DNA from: Rhodanobacteraceae bacterium
Lineage (GTDB): Bacteria; Pseudomonadota; Gammaproteobacteria; Xanthomonadales; SZUA-5
Direction: 5' to 3'
NCBI GenBank assembly: GCA_016713135.1
Contig: JADJPR010000001.1
Span: 434,001 to 498,000 of the forward strand
DNA: 64,000 bases
In this document: positions 25,347 to 35,662 of the stretch, piece after piece
Layout: each line of letters opens with the position of its first letter
Position numbering within the stretch: position 1 is the stretch's first letter
Made by a program: the position numbers and the translations under genes
The notes under the pieces: generated by a model
The model's database searches: none
What the model saw: the letters and a program-made list of their open reading frames with translations, nothing else
Told to the model about the DNA's origin: nothing

Positions 25347-26888
25347 TCAGCGACGTGCTGACGGATTCGCGATCACCGCGCGGATTCGCTCGCGACTGAA
25401 GGAGAGATCCGCCTTGCCACCGCTGACGCTCATGCGGATCGTCAGGGTTTTCGGCTCCACCGCCACCAAGGTGCCGATGCGCGAACGGCCGTCGTCGGTT
25501 TCGATTGCCACCCGTTCGCCGATCGCAGCGATCAGGTTTTCGGTCGCCAGCCCGATGGGCGTGGGCTGGGGTTCCTGCGACCGCGGTCGTGGCCGCGGTG
25601 CCGCTTCCGTGGCGGCCGGTTCCGACGCAGCCTCGGTGGGAGCTTCGGTGGTCGCGGGAGCCAGCGCACTGATCCGCGCGCCCAAGTCCGCCAGCGACGT
25701 CGCCGACGCTGCGTCGGCGATGTCCGCATTGCGAGCGAGCAGATCGTAAACGCTGCCGCTGTAGGCAGCGGGCAACGGGCGCGATGGCACGAATTCCAGT
25801 ACGAGGGGTTTGCGTACGCCTCCATTCCGCCAGATTTTCGGCTGCATCATTTCCCATTGTTGCTGCGGCGAATACGCGGCAAGAGTGGCCGCTGAAACCG
25901 AGTTCGGCCAAGTGGCCTGCAGTCCCAACGAGCCGCCCTCTCTCGCGTAGGAGGAGTAGATTGTCTCGGCCTCCGGACTCAGGCGCAGGCCGTAGACCTC
26001 GAGGATGCGGCGCACGGTGGTGATGTGGCGGCGCTGGAATTCCTCGGGATCCACCTGTGCCTGTTCGGCGCACCAGCGGTTGCGTGCGGCGACGAAGCCG
26101 TTGTCGCTGACACTGAGGCGCAATGCCGTGGGGCTCTCGTTTTCCCCGTCGGTTTCGAGGAAATGCCGTGGATCGCCGGTCTTCCAGTCCATTTCGACGC
26201 GCAGCTGCGAGACACCGGGCACGTCGTGGACGAACTCGATCACCACCTGTTCCGGCCCGGCGGCATGGTAGCCCAAGCTGAGATTGGCGCCGGCGTAGGG
26301 CAGGCGCAGGTCGCTTGTCAGCTGCAGTGGCACGAAATAGCGCAGGTTGGTGCAGCCCTCGGTTTCGAACAAGGCACCCGTGGAGAATCCGACATCCGGT
26401 AATCCAGGCGGCAGGAAATCGTTGATGTCCAGCTCGAAGCCGCGCAGGTGCAGGTGCAGGTGATCGGTCGCGGGGAGCAGCGAGCCGCTGCGGTCTCCGA
26501 GCAGGCTGGTCGCCCGCGAAAGGCGACCAGCGCGTCCTTCCAGCGGATTGGCCAGTTGCAGGATCCACCACCAGCCGGGGGTTTCCAGCTCGAGTGCCTG
26601 CATCGTCAGCGCTGCTCGTTCGCCGGTGCTGGACTCGATCCGCAGCCGCTTGATGCCGAGGTTGCCGTCCCAGGTGTAGTAGCCGCCCTGGTGGCTGGCA
26701 TTGGCGAACATGTTGGCCGTGTTCACGATGCCGTCGGCGAATTGATTGATCTGGTACAGCAGATAGAAATGCGCACCCACCAGGAGCAGCAGGCTGCCGC
26801 CAAGGATCTTGACCCAGATCGGAGGCCCGCTCTTGCGCTCTGCCGGCGCGGGGCGGATGGGTCGCTTGGGAGCCGCCATCGGGCGCAT
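25347..26888 (-). CDS. Membrane-anchored protein of unknown function downstream of gspF
   Basis: 513 residues. A short basic N-terminus, one membrane helix (about 27-46, WVKILGGSLLLLVGAHFYLLYQI), then a large presumably periplasmic part without a family I recognise; a Pro/Ala/Glu-rich linker near 410-440 precedes a C-terminal ~70-residue domain (IAAIGERVAIETDDGRSRIG ... LTIRMSVSGG) with a small beta-barrel look. It lies 54 bases after gspF on the same strand and may serve secretion or pilus assembly, which is an inference from position only. No glycine-zipper or nucleotide motif is visible. Confidence 0.7.
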   Translation of the reverse strand: MRPMAAPKRPIRPAPAERKSGPPIWVKILGGSLLLLVGAHFYLLYQINQFADGIVNTANMFANASHQGGYYTWDGNLGIKRLRIESSTGERAALTMQALELETPGWWWILQLANPLEGRAGRLSRATSLLGDRSGSLLPATDHLHLHLRGFELDINDFLPPGLPDVGFSTGALFETEGCTNLRYFVPLQLTSDLRLPYAGANLSLGYHAAGPEQVVIEFVHDVPGVSQLRVEMDWKTGDPRHFLETDGENESPTALRLSVSDNGFVAARNRWCAEQAQVDPEEFQRRHITTVRRILEVYGLRLSPEAETIYSSYAREGGSLGLQATWPNSVSAATLAAYSPQQQWEMMQPKIWRNGGVRKPLVLEFVPSRPLPAAYSGSVYDLLARNADIADAASATSLADLGARISALAPATTEAPTEAASEPAATEAAPRPRPRSQEPQPTPIGLATENLIAAIGERVAIETDDGRSRIGTLVAVEPKTLTIRMSVSGGKADLSFSRERIRAVIANPSARR

Positions 26889-26942
26889 CCGGAAAACAAA
26901 GACGGTCCGAGGATAGCGCGCGCTGCCGCGCCTCGTCCGGGC

Positions 26943-28157
26943 TCAGCGAATGATCTGGTTCATTTCGAAGATCGGCAGCAGGATCGCCAGCACCATGAAC
27001 AGCACGATGCCGCCCATGGCGACGATCAGAAGTGGTTCGAGGATGGCGACGAAGGCGCCGAGCGCGCCCTGCACCTGCTTCTCCTGCAGGTCCGCGGCGT
27101 GGTCCAGCATCGGCTCCAGTTCGCCACTCTTCTCGCCACTGCCGACCAGGCGCGTCAACAACGGCGGGAAGCGGCCGCTCTCGGCCAGCGCGCGGCTCAA
27201 GCTGCCGCCCTCGCGCACTCGCGCCGCTGCGGCTGCGATCGACTCGCGCAGTGGTAGCAGGGTCAGGGTGGAACCGCCCAGGCGCAATGCTTCCAGCAGC
27301 GGCACCGAGGCCGCGGTGGCGATCGACAGCGTGCGCGCGAAACGCGCGGTGTCCTGCGCCTTCAGCAGCGCGCCGACCAGCGGCAGGCGCATCAGCAACG
27401 CGTGCCAGCGGCTGCGGAAGGCCGGCCGGGCAAGCGCCGCGCGGAAGGCGATTGCACCGGCGACCAGCGCCAGCAGCAGCCAGGGTCCGGCGACGCGCAC
27501 GAAGGCGCTCAGCGCCAGCAGCATGCGCGTGGGCCAAGGCAGGGTCTGCTGCAGTTGCTCGAACACCCCAACCACCTGCGGCACCACGTAGCCGAGCAGG
27601 CCGGCGATGATCGCGAACGCCACCAGCGACAGCAGCGCCGGGTAGATCAGCGCCGCCACCACCCGCTGGCCGAGTTCGCGGCGTTCTTCGAGGAAGCCCG
27701 CCAGGCGTTCGAGCACCCGGTCGAGCTTGCCCGACTGCTCGCCCGCCGCCACCGCGGAACGGTACAGCTCGGGGAAACTTTCCGGGAACTCGCCCAGGCT
27801 GTCAGCCAGGGTGCGACCCTCCATCAGCTTGCTGCGCACCGCCACCAGCATGCGCCGCGCGCGCACGTCGCCACTCTGCTCGGCCAGCGCGGACAGCGCC
27901 TCGTCCAGCGGCAGCCCGGCGCGCACCAGGGTGGCCCACTGGCGCGTCAGGATCGACAGGTCGGCTGCCGACACGCCGCGCCCGAACAAATCCTTGAACT
28001 CGCGCCGCGGCGCCTGCTCGCGGACTTCCGCCACCTCCAGCGGCATCAGCCCCTGGTCGCGCAGCGACTGGCGCACGGCCTTGGGCGTATCGCCCTGCAA
28101 CACGCCCTTGTGGGTGCGTCCGGCGGCGTCCAGGGCCTGGTATTCGAATGCGGGCAT
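26943..28157 (-). CDS. gspF: Type II secretion inner-membrane platform protein GspF
   Basis: 404 residues. Starts MPAFEYQALDAAGRTHKGVLQG, typical of GspF/XpsF; two T2SF domains, each cytoplasmic helical bundle ending in membrane helices, with the GERTGALDRVLERLA-type motif here as GEQSGKLDRVLERLA and GSGEKSGELEPMLDHAA. The platform couples the GspE ATPase to pseudopilus assembly. It stands apart from gspC and gspD (36.7-39.8 kb), so the T2SS genes are scattered. No clear Shine-Dalgarno precedes the ATG. Confidence 0.9.
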   Translation of the reverse strand: MPAFEYQALDAAGRTHKGVLQGDTPKAVRQSLRDQGLMPLEVAEVREQAPRREFKDLFGRGVSAADLSILTRQWATLVRAGLPLDEALSALAEQSGDVRARRMLVAVRSKLMEGRTLADSLGEFPESFPELYRSAVAAGEQSGKLDRVLERLAGFLEERRELGQRVVAALIYPALLSLVAFAIIAGLLGYVVPQVVGVFEQLQQTLPWPTRMLLALSAFVRVAGPWLLLALVAGAIAFRAALARPAFRSRWHALLMRLPLVGALLKAQDTARFARTLSIATAASVPLLEALRLGGSTLTLLPLRESIAAAAARVREGGSLSRALAESGRFPPLLTRLVGSGEKSGELEPMLDHAADLQEKQVQGALGAFVAILEPLLIVAMGGIVLFMVLAILLPIFEMNQIIR

Positions 28158-28276
28158 CGGAGGGGCGTGCGTGCGGCTCGGCGACAACCGCCGAGCATAG
28201 GGCTTCCCTCACCGGCCGTTCGCACCCGATCGCGCAATCTGCCAGCATTCCCGTCCAGCCCAATGCGGATTCCGGC

Positions 28277-29002
28277 ATGGCCAAGAAGAACCAGCTCAGC
28301 GATTCGCCGGCCGACGTCGGCGTACCGGCGTCCGAGCGCATCCGCGCACGGATCAAGGCGGCCGGCCAGCGTTTCCACGCCAACGACAATATCGCCGCCT
28401 ACATCCAGCCCGGCGAACTTGACGAACTGCAGGACGAGGTCCAGGCCCACCTGTCAGGCGTGCTGCGCGCGTTGGTGATCGACACCGAGAGCGATCACAA
28501 CACCCAGGACACCGCGCGCCGCGTCGCCAAGATGTACCTGAACGAGATCTTCCGCGGCCGCTATGTGCCGGCGCCGCCGGTCACCGAGTTCCCGAATGTC
28601 GAGCAGCTCAACGAGCTGATGATCGTGGGTCCGGTGACGGTGCGCAGCGCCTGCTCGCATCACCTGTGCCCGATCATGGGCAAGGTCTGGATCGGTGTGA
28701 TGCCGAACGAACACTCCAACCTGATCGGCCTCAGCAAGTACGCGCGCCTGACCGAGTGGGTGATGAGCCGCCCGCAGATCCAGGAAGAGGCGGTGACCCA
28801 GCTCTCCAGCCTGCTGTACGACATGATGCAGCCCGACGGCCTGGCGCTGGTGATGGAAGCCGACCACTTCTGCATGCACTGGCGCGGCGTCAAGGACACC
28901 GATTCGAAGATGATCAACAGCGTCATGCGCGGCTCCTTCCTCAAGGACGCCGCGCTGCGGCGCGAATTCCTGAGCTTGCTGAACCGGCAGCGGGGGGCGT
29001 GA
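28277..29002 (+). CDS. folE: GTP cyclohydrolase I
   Basis: Converts GTP to 7,8-dihydroneopterin triphosphate, first step of folate/pterin synthesis. 241 residues; zinc and substrate motifs: SACSHHLCPIMGKVWIGVMPN, GLSKYARL, QEEAVTQLSSLLYDMM, and EADHFCMHWRGVKD (third Zn-cysteine). ATG 28277 gives a 40-residue N-terminal extension before the core, usual for the longer FolE proteins. Divergent from gspF. Confidence 0.95.
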   Translation: MAKKNQLSDSPADVGVPASERIRARIKAAGQRFHANDNIAAYIQPGELDELQDEVQAHLSGVLRALVIDTESDHNTQDTARRVAKMYLNEIFRGRYVPAPPVTEFPNVEQLNELMIVGPVTVRSACSHHLCPIMGKVWIGVMPNEHSNLIGLSKYARLTEWVMSRPQIQEEAVTQLSSLLYDMMQPDGLALVMEADHFCMHWRGVKDTDSKMINSVMRGSFLKDAALRREFLSLLNRQRGA

Positions 29003-29006
29003 TGAA

Positions 29007-29146
29007 GCGGGGCAGGGGTCAGGGGGCAGGGGGTGGAGACCGTCGCATGGGCAGGCTTCCTCGCGCTCGGTCGCCTGTCGTTGCGATTCTGCCGCGAGCG
29101 TGCGCCGGTCTATTTCCCCTGCCCCTTGCCCCTTGCCCCGCCTTTT
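29007..29146. repeat. GGGGCAA heptamer inverted repeat with G-quadruplex motif after folE
   Basis: Left arm has four G-runs (G4-CA-G4-TCA-G5-CA-G5, 29009-29033), right arm (29116-29142) three CCCCTTG-like units followed by TTTT. The arms can pair across a 79-base loop, and the T-run on the plus strand makes it a possible folE terminator. The left arm alone fits a G-quadruplex. Confidence 0.75.
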
Positions 29147-29189
29147 AGCTGCAACTGACGCCCCGACGACCCCTCCAAGGCCCCACCCC

Positions 29190-29633
29190 ATGCTCGTCCG
29201 ACTTCTCTACGCATCGCGCACCCAGGGCACGCCGACGCCGAAGGCGATCGAGGCGATCCTCGAATCCTCGCGCCGGCACAATCCGGAAAGCGGCATCACC
29301 GGCATCCTGTGCCACGGCGGCGAGGTCTTCCTGCAGGTGCTGGAAGGCGGCCGCGAGGCGGTGAACGCGCTGTACAACCAGATCGCGCGCGATCCGCGGC
29401 ACCGGGATGTGGTGATCCTGCACTACGAGGAAGTCACGGAGCGCCGCTTTGCCGGCTGGACCATGGGCCAGGTCAACCTGGCGAAGGTCAACCCGTCGCT
29501 GCTGCTGAAGTACTCCGAGCGCGCCGTGCTGGATCCCTACGCGGTGTCCGGGCGGGTGTCGATGGCGCTGCTGGAGGAACTGATCGCCACCGCGTCGATC
29601 CTCGGGCGCACAGCCTGCCAGCCGGTGGGTTGA
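29190..29633 (+). CDS. Stand-alone BLUF-domain blue-light photoreceptor
   Basis: 147 residues, almost wholly a BLUF domain binding FAD. The photocycle residues are all present with AppA-like spacing: Y7 (RLLYAS), N31 (RRHNPESGITG) and Q49 (FLQVLEG). After the domain there is only a ~50-residue helical tail, so the output must be a protein partner, as for the short BLUF group (Slr1694/YcgF-independent type). No adjacent response regulator or cyclase gives a hint of the partner. Confidence 0.9.
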   Translation: MLVRLLYASRTQGTPTPKAIEAILESSRRHNPESGITGILCHGGEVFLQVLEGGREAVNALYNQIARDPRHRDVVILHYEEVTERRFAGWTMGQVNLAKVNPSLLLKYSERAVLDPYAVSGRVSMALLEELIATASILGRTACQPVG

Positions 29634-29641
29634 GCGCGTGC

Positions 29642-29726
29642 GTAGCCCGGAGTACGCGCATGGCGCGTTCTCCGGGTACTTGCGGCAAGCACCCGGTGAA
29701 TGCGCTCCGCGCACACACCGGGCTAC
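29642..29726. repeat. REP-like palindromic repeat, copy 3
   Basis: Starts GTAGCCCGGAGTACGCGC, ends ACACCGGGCTAC, inner stem CCGGGT / ACCCGG around ACTTGCGGCAAGC. Occupies the convergent gap between the BLUF gene and the kinase gene. Confidence 0.85.
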
Positions 29727-29741
29727 GCTGCATCGCTCGGC

Positions 29742-31300
<1,559 letters not shown>

Positions 31301-31304
<4 letters not shown>

Positions 31305-31903
31305 GGCTCGGGCGGCAACTCGCTGCCCTGGTTCAGGACCTGGTAGAGGAAGGCGCGAGCGCGGCGCCAGTCGCGCTTGAGGGTGCGCTCGGAAACATCC
31401 AGCAAAGGCGCGATCTCGCTCAGCTCCAGGCCGCCGAAGAAGCGCATCTCGACCACCTGCGCGAGGCGCTGGTCGAGTTCCGCCAACTGGTCCAGCGCCT
31501 GGTTCAGCGCCAGCAGCTCTTCGTCGTGGCCGCCGGCGGAGACTTCCAGCGCAATGCCTTCGAGGGTCTGCGCGCGCACCCCGCCGCCGCGCCGCTCGGC
31601 CTGGCGCTCGCGCGCGCGGTCGATCAGGATCTGGCGCATCGCGCGCGCCGCGGTGGCGAAGAAATGCTGGCGGTCGTTGAACTCGGTCGCCGCGCGCGAG
31701 AGCTTGAAGAAGGCCTCGTGCACCAGCGAGGTGGCGCCGCCATGTTCACGGTCGCCACGCAACTGGCGCTCCGCCAGGCGGTGCAACTCGCGGTAGACAT
31801 GCGCGTACAGCCGTTCCTGCGCCAGCGCGCTGCCCTTGCGCGCATCGCCCAGCAGCAGGGTGATTTCTTCGGTCGGCTGTTCGGTCTCGTCCATCCGCCG
31901 CAT
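31301..31903 (-). CDS. ECF-type RNA polymerase sigma factor (TIGR02999-like)
   Basis: 200 residues. Region 2 (LYAHVYRELHRLAERQLRG ... SLVHEAFFKLSRA ... FFATAARAMRQILIDRARERQAERRG) and region 4 helix-turn-helix (LSEIAPLLDVSERTLKRDWRRARAFL). The ARAMRQILID block marks the sigma subgroup typically linked to Hanks kinases; no anti-sigma factor is encoded. Kinase phosphorylation is a plausible control, by analogy. ATG 31903 fits the family; upstream in-frame codons fall in repeat DNA. Confidence 0.9.
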
Positions 31904-31926
31904 TGTCGTGGATTTCCGGCGGCGAT

Positions 31927-32075
31927 GGGAGGGCGGGGAACCCGGAATGGTGAACAAGAGACGACTTGCAGGGAACGGGCGACCTGACGCTCCGCGCGCC
32001 TTTCCGTGAAGGCATCCAGCCCGGCCGGCAGCCACCTTCGACATTCCCGATTCCCCGTTCCCCACTCCCTCTCCC
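31927..32075. repeat. TTCCCCG heptamer inverted tandem-repeat element
   Basis: Right arm 32042-32075 reads as imperfect heptamers (ATTCCCG, ATTCCCC, GTTCCCC, ACTCCCT); left arm 31927-31950 (GGGAGGGCGGGGAACCCGG) is the complement. Spacer about 90 bases. It lies in the divergent gap between the sigma gene and the toxin-antitoxin pair. Confidence 0.7.
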
Positions 32076-32148
32076 GCGTCCACTTGCACTCATGATCCTC
32101 GACACCTAGCATCAAGTCATCACAAGTAGTACTGGCGACGACATCACG

Positions 32149-32403
32149 ATGCGAACCACCGTCACCATCGACCCGGACCTCGCGCGCCTGCTGGAGCTGC
32201 GGATGTCGGCCGAAGGCAAGGGGTTCAAGCAGGTCCTCAACGAGACGTTGCGGCGCGGGTTCGAATCCTGCGTGCGCGAGGCGCCGGTACCGTACGTGGT
32301 GAAGACCTTCCACGCGCCGGTTGCGCCAGGTGTGGACCTGACCAAGGTCAACCAGCTGCTGGACGAGGAACTGCCGCTGCCGGCCACCGGCGATATCGGA
32401 TGA
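32149..32403 (+). CDS. Ribbon-helix-helix antitoxin (VapB-like)
   Basis: 84 residues. MRTTVTIDPDLARLLELRMSAEGKGFKQVLNETLRRG is an RHH DNA-binding fold; the C-terminal half (VPYVVKTFHAPVAPGVDLTKVNQLLDEEL) is the usual toxin-wrapping segment. Its stop overlaps the toxin start by four bases (ATGA), the standard antitoxin-first order, allowing autorepression and coupled synthesis. Confidence 0.88.
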   Translation: MRTTVTIDPDLARLLELRMSAEGKGFKQVLNETLRRGFESCVREAPVPYVVKTFHAPVAPGVDLTKVNQLLDEELPLPATGDIG

Positions 32404-32831
32404 TCGCGGTCGACCTCAACCTGCTGCTGTACGCCTACAACGCGGCGGTGCCGCAGCACGCGGCCGCGCGCGCATGGTGGGAAGGGCTGATGAACGGGCC
32501 GGTCGAGATTGGTTTGCCCGAGCCGGTGCTGTTCGGCTTCCTGCGGGTGACCACCCAGCGCGGGATCCTGTCGGCGCCGCTGGCTACCGCAGACGCGCTG
32601 GCCATCGTCCGTGGCTGGCTGGACTGGCCGCGTGTGCGCGTGCTCTACGGCACGCCGGGCAGTGTGCGCCACGCGCTCGGCCTGGCCGCCGCGCTCGGTG
32701 TTGCCGGGCGGCTGACCACCGACCTGCAAATCGCTGCGCTGGCGCTGGAATACCGCGCCACGCTGCACAGCGCGGACACCGACTTCGCGCGCATGCCGGG
32801 GCTGCGCTGGAAGAACCCGCTGGCCGGGTGA
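32400..32831 (+). CDS. PIN-domain toxin (VapC-like ribonuclease)
   Basis: 143 residues. PIN acidic quartet visible: D5 (IAVDLNLLLYAYN), E41 (LPEPVLFGFLRV), D108 (RLTTDLQIAALA) and D126/D128 (HSADTDFARM). VapC toxins cleave tRNA or rRNA; the variant here belongs to the TTQRGILSAP group often paired with RHH antitoxins. Intact, so the module is probably functional. Confidence 0.9.
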   Translation: MIAVDLNLLLYAYNAAVPQHAAARAWWEGLMNGPVEIGLPEPVLFGFLRVTTQRGILSAPLATADALAIVRGWLDWPRVRVLYGTPGSVRHALGLAAALGVAGRLTTDLQIAALALEYRATLHSADTDFARMPGLRWKNPLAG

Positions 32832-32874
32832 CGCCGGGACCCGGCCGACGCCGACGCGTCAGAGACCCAGAAGA

Positions 32875-33016
32875 GCGTGGAACGCAAAAGACGCAAAGGA
32901 CGCAAAGGAAAGCTCAAGGATTGCGGCAGCCCGAATCACGCCCCAGATCCAGTCAGGTAATCGCTGGCTCTTCTTTGCGTCCTTTCTTTTCCCTTTGCGT
33001 CCTTTGCGTTCCACGC
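32875..33016. repeat. GGACGCAAA inverted tandem-repeat element, copy 4
   Basis: Left arm 32875-32912 (GCGTGGAACGCAAAAGACGC, then AAAGGACGCAAAGG); right arm 32971-33016 is the complement, interrupted by a CTTTTCCC insertion, ending GCGTTCCACGC. Outer tips differ from other copies (GCGTGGAACGC rather than GTCCGC), so tips are variable. It sits in the convergent gap between the toxin and the ADOP permease. Confidence 0.8.
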
Positions 33017-33038
33017 TCCTTTCCTGGCGTGGGGGCGT

Positions 33039-35465
33039 CTACTCGTACCTGAGCGCCGCGGACGGCGCGATGCGCGCGGCGCGGCGGGCCGGGAGCAGGC
33101 AGGCGACGCTGGCAATGCCGAGCAGCAGTGCACCGGCGGCGAGCAGCAGCGGCACATCGAGCGCGTTCACGCCCACGAACAGCCCGGCGACCAGTTGCAG
33201 CACCAGCAGTGACAGGGGCAGCGCCAGCAGGACGCCGACGCCGACGAGGCGCAAGCCACGGCTGCGGACCTCGCGCGCGATCTGCGCCGGCGCCGCGCCC
33301 AAGGCCTGGCGCACTCCAAACTCGCGCAGCCGGGCATGCACGAACTGGCTCAGCAGCCCATACAGGCCGAGCGACACCAGCAGCAGACCGATTGCACTCA
33401 GGCTGCCGATCACCAGACTCGCGATGCGCTGCGGCAGCAACGCGATGGCGGCCTGGTCGGCCAGCCGGAAGACCTGCGGCGGCGGCAGATTTGGATCGAT
33501 GCGGCGGATCGCCGTGGCCAGCGCGGCGGCGGCCTGCGCTGGCGCCAGGTCGCTGCGCAGCAGCAGGTTCAGTCCGTTCATCGGCTGCTGCGCCAGCGGC
33601 AGCAGCAGGTAGCCGCGCTGCGCCTCGCCGATCGAGGCGTACTGGCTGTCTTCGATCACGCCGACCACGGTCAGCTCGCGGCGATCGTCGTCCTCGCCGT
33701 AAGAGAAGCGGCGGCCGACCGGATCGGCCTCGCCGAAGATCTGTCCGGCGAGGTAGCGGTTGATGATCGCCACCGCCGGACGCCCGGCGACATCGCCGCT
33801 GTCGAAGTCGCGACCGCGCAGCGGGATGTCGAGCACGCGGGTGAAGCCCGGCGAGACCACGTTGGTATCCGGCCACAGCCCGTCCGGCGGCAAGCCCTCG
33901 CCCTGGATGTTGCCGAGCGACATGCTCGACAGGGTCAGCGGCACCACCGCCGCCAGCGTGCCATCGCTGACGCCGGGCAGGCCGCGCGCCGCTTCGAGCA
34001 GGCGCTCGGCGGTCGGCACCGCGCGCTCGCTGGCATAGCCGCTGGTGGCGAGGTCGAATTCGAGCGTCAGCACGCCGCTCACCCGAATGCCGGGATCGGT
34101 CACCTCGCTTTGCTGGGTGGCGCGCAGGATCGCGCCGCCGCCGACCAGCAATACCAGCGTAGCGGTGACCTGCAGCACCGACAGGATCTGCTGCGCGCGC
34201 TGGCCGCGGAAGCGCTTCATCTCACCGGCGAGGCGACTGCTGGCCGCGCGCCAGGCCGGCAGCAGGCCGCAGGCACCGGCGGTGACGAGCGTCAGCAGCG
34301 CGGCGAAGCCGAGCACGCGCGCGTCCGGGGTGAGGTCGAAATGCAGCGGCAACGGGATGGGCAGCGGCACCGCAAGCAGCAGCCTGAGGCCGGCCCAGGC
34401 GAGCGCCACGCCCAGCCCGCTGGCCGCCAGCGCCAGCAGCAGGGATTCCGCCAGCATCATCGCCGAGAGCTGCCAGCGCGAGGCGCCGAGCGAGAGGCGC
34501 ACCGCCAGCTCGGCACGACGTTCCTCGGCGCGCGCCAGGCTCAGCCCGGCGACATTGATGCAGGCCACCAGCAGCAGGGTGGTGACCAGCACGCCGAGCA
34601 CACCCGCAAAGATCAGCACGCCGCGCATCGCCGCGGCCGGCAGCGGACGCAGCGGCGTAGCGGTCAGGCGCAGCGGGAAGCGCTCGTCCTCACCCAGTTC
34701 CAGGCGCACCTTGGTCAGGCGTTCGCCGATGGTGGCGAGCTCCGCCTGCGCCTCGCCCAGGGTGCGTCCCTCGGCCAGTCGGCCACCGGTCATCAGCCAC
34801 TGCGCCAGACGGCTGTCGACCAGGTTCTCGCCGCTCGGACGGATCAGGCTGCGCCGGGTCAGCGGCAGGAAGAATTCCGGCGCGATGCCGGCGATATGGC
34901 CGCGGAAACCGGGAGCGGCGATGCCGACGATGGCGAAGGCGCTGCCGTTGATCGTGAGCGTGCGCCCGACGATCTCGCGGTCGCCGCCGTACAGCCGCTG
35001 CCAGGCGGCGTGCGAGATCACTGCCGCCGGGGTGTCGCCGGACTGGGTCATGTCGCCCGGCTGCAGCAACCGGCCGGCCTCGGCGCGCACACCCAGCGCG
35101 CTGAAGTAACTGTCGCTGACGAGGAAGGCGAAACTGTTGCCCGCATTCGCCGCGCCATCCGGGCGCACCGAGAGCGGCGCCATGCTCCACGCATAGACCT
35201 GGGTCAGCGACTGCGACTGCGCCGCAATGTCGCGGAAATCCGGATAGGAGAGGGAGCCGAAACCGCCCCCTGGCCGCCCGATCTCGACCAGCCCGTCAGG
35301 CGCGGCGATTCCGGGCAGCGGACGCAGCAGGCTCACATTGACCACGGTGAACAGCGCAGTCAGCGCGGCGATCGCCAGTGCCAGCGGCAGCACCGCCAGC
35401 GTGCCGAGCCAGGGGCGGCGGGTCCATTGGCGCAGGGCATGGAGCAGCAGGTTCAGCAGGTGCAT
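33039..35465 (-). CDS. ADOP/MacB-like ABC permease
   Basis: 808 residues. Two FtsX-like permease halves, each with an N-terminal helix, MacB-type periplasmic domain and three helices: first half GLVEIGR ... GFGSLSYPDFRDI ... VLLVACINVAGLSLARAEERRAELAVRLSLGASRWQL; second half ends ARLREFGVRQALGAAPAQIAREV ... LLPARRAARIAPSAALRYE. This is the 'duplicated orphan permease' type, lacking an adjacent ATPase. ATG 35465 begins MHLLNLLLHALRQWTRRP, the family start. Substrate unknown. Confidence 0.85.
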   Translation of the reverse strand: MHLLNLLLHALRQWTRRPWLGTLAVLPLALAIAALTALFTVVNVSLLRPLPGIAAPDGLVEIGRPGGGFGSLSYPDFRDIAAQSQSLTQVYAWSMAPLSVRPDGAANAGNSFAFLVSDSYFSALGVRAEAGRLLQPGDMTQSGDTPAAVISHAAWQRLYGGDREIVGRTLTINGSAFAIVGIAAPGFRGHIAGIAPEFFLPLTRRSLIRPSGENLVDSRLAQWLMTGGRLAEGRTLGEAQAELATIGERLTKVRLELGEDERFPLRLTATPLRPLPAAAMRGVLIFAGVLGVLVTTLLLVACINVAGLSLARAEERRAELAVRLSLGASRWQLSAMMLAESLLLALAASGLGVALAWAGLRLLLAVPLPIPLPLHFDLTPDARVLGFAALLTLVTAGACGLLPAWRAASSRLAGEMKRFRGQRAQQILSVLQVTATLVLLVGGGAILRATQQSEVTDPGIRVSGVLTLEFDLATSGYASERAVPTAERLLEAARGLPGVSDGTLAAVVPLTLSSMSLGNIQGEGLPPDGLWPDTNVVSPGFTRVLDIPLRGRDFDSGDVAGRPAVAIINRYLAGQIFGEADPVGRRFSYGEDDDRRELTVVGVIEDSQYASIGEAQRGYLLLPLAQQPMNGLNLLLRSDLAPAQAAAALATAIRRIDPNLPPPQVFRLADQAAIALLPQRIASLVIGSLSAIGLLLVSLGLYGLLSQFVHARLREFGVRQALGAAPAQIAREVRSRGLRLVGVGVLLALPLSLLVLQLVAGLFVGVNALDVPLLLAAGALLLGIASVACLLPARRAARIAPSAALRYE

Positions 35466-35662
35466 GGCGGGTTGCCGTCGGCGATTGTCGTGGCGATGGA
35501 TGCACGCGACGTGCCAGCGGTTGCAGGCCCGCGCTGACGCGGATTCCGCTGTCGCAGTCGCGCGCCATTGTCCGGATGCGCACAGCGTGTTGCGCGGGCG
35601 GACGGCGCTCGCGATCCGCCGCGTGCTCGGCATAGACTGCGGGGACACGCGCGGAGACAGCC

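Noticed and set aside
32258..32268. tRNA T-arm-like GGTTCGAATCC
   Set aside because: It lies inside the antitoxin gene, encoding Arg-Gly-Phe-Glu-Ser, and no acceptor, D or anticodon arms fit around it.
33336..35537. Long plus-strand frame opposite the ADOP permease
   Set aside because: Composition is Gln/Arg-rich and mirrors the permease codons; no domain seen, and permease motifs are clear on the minus strand.
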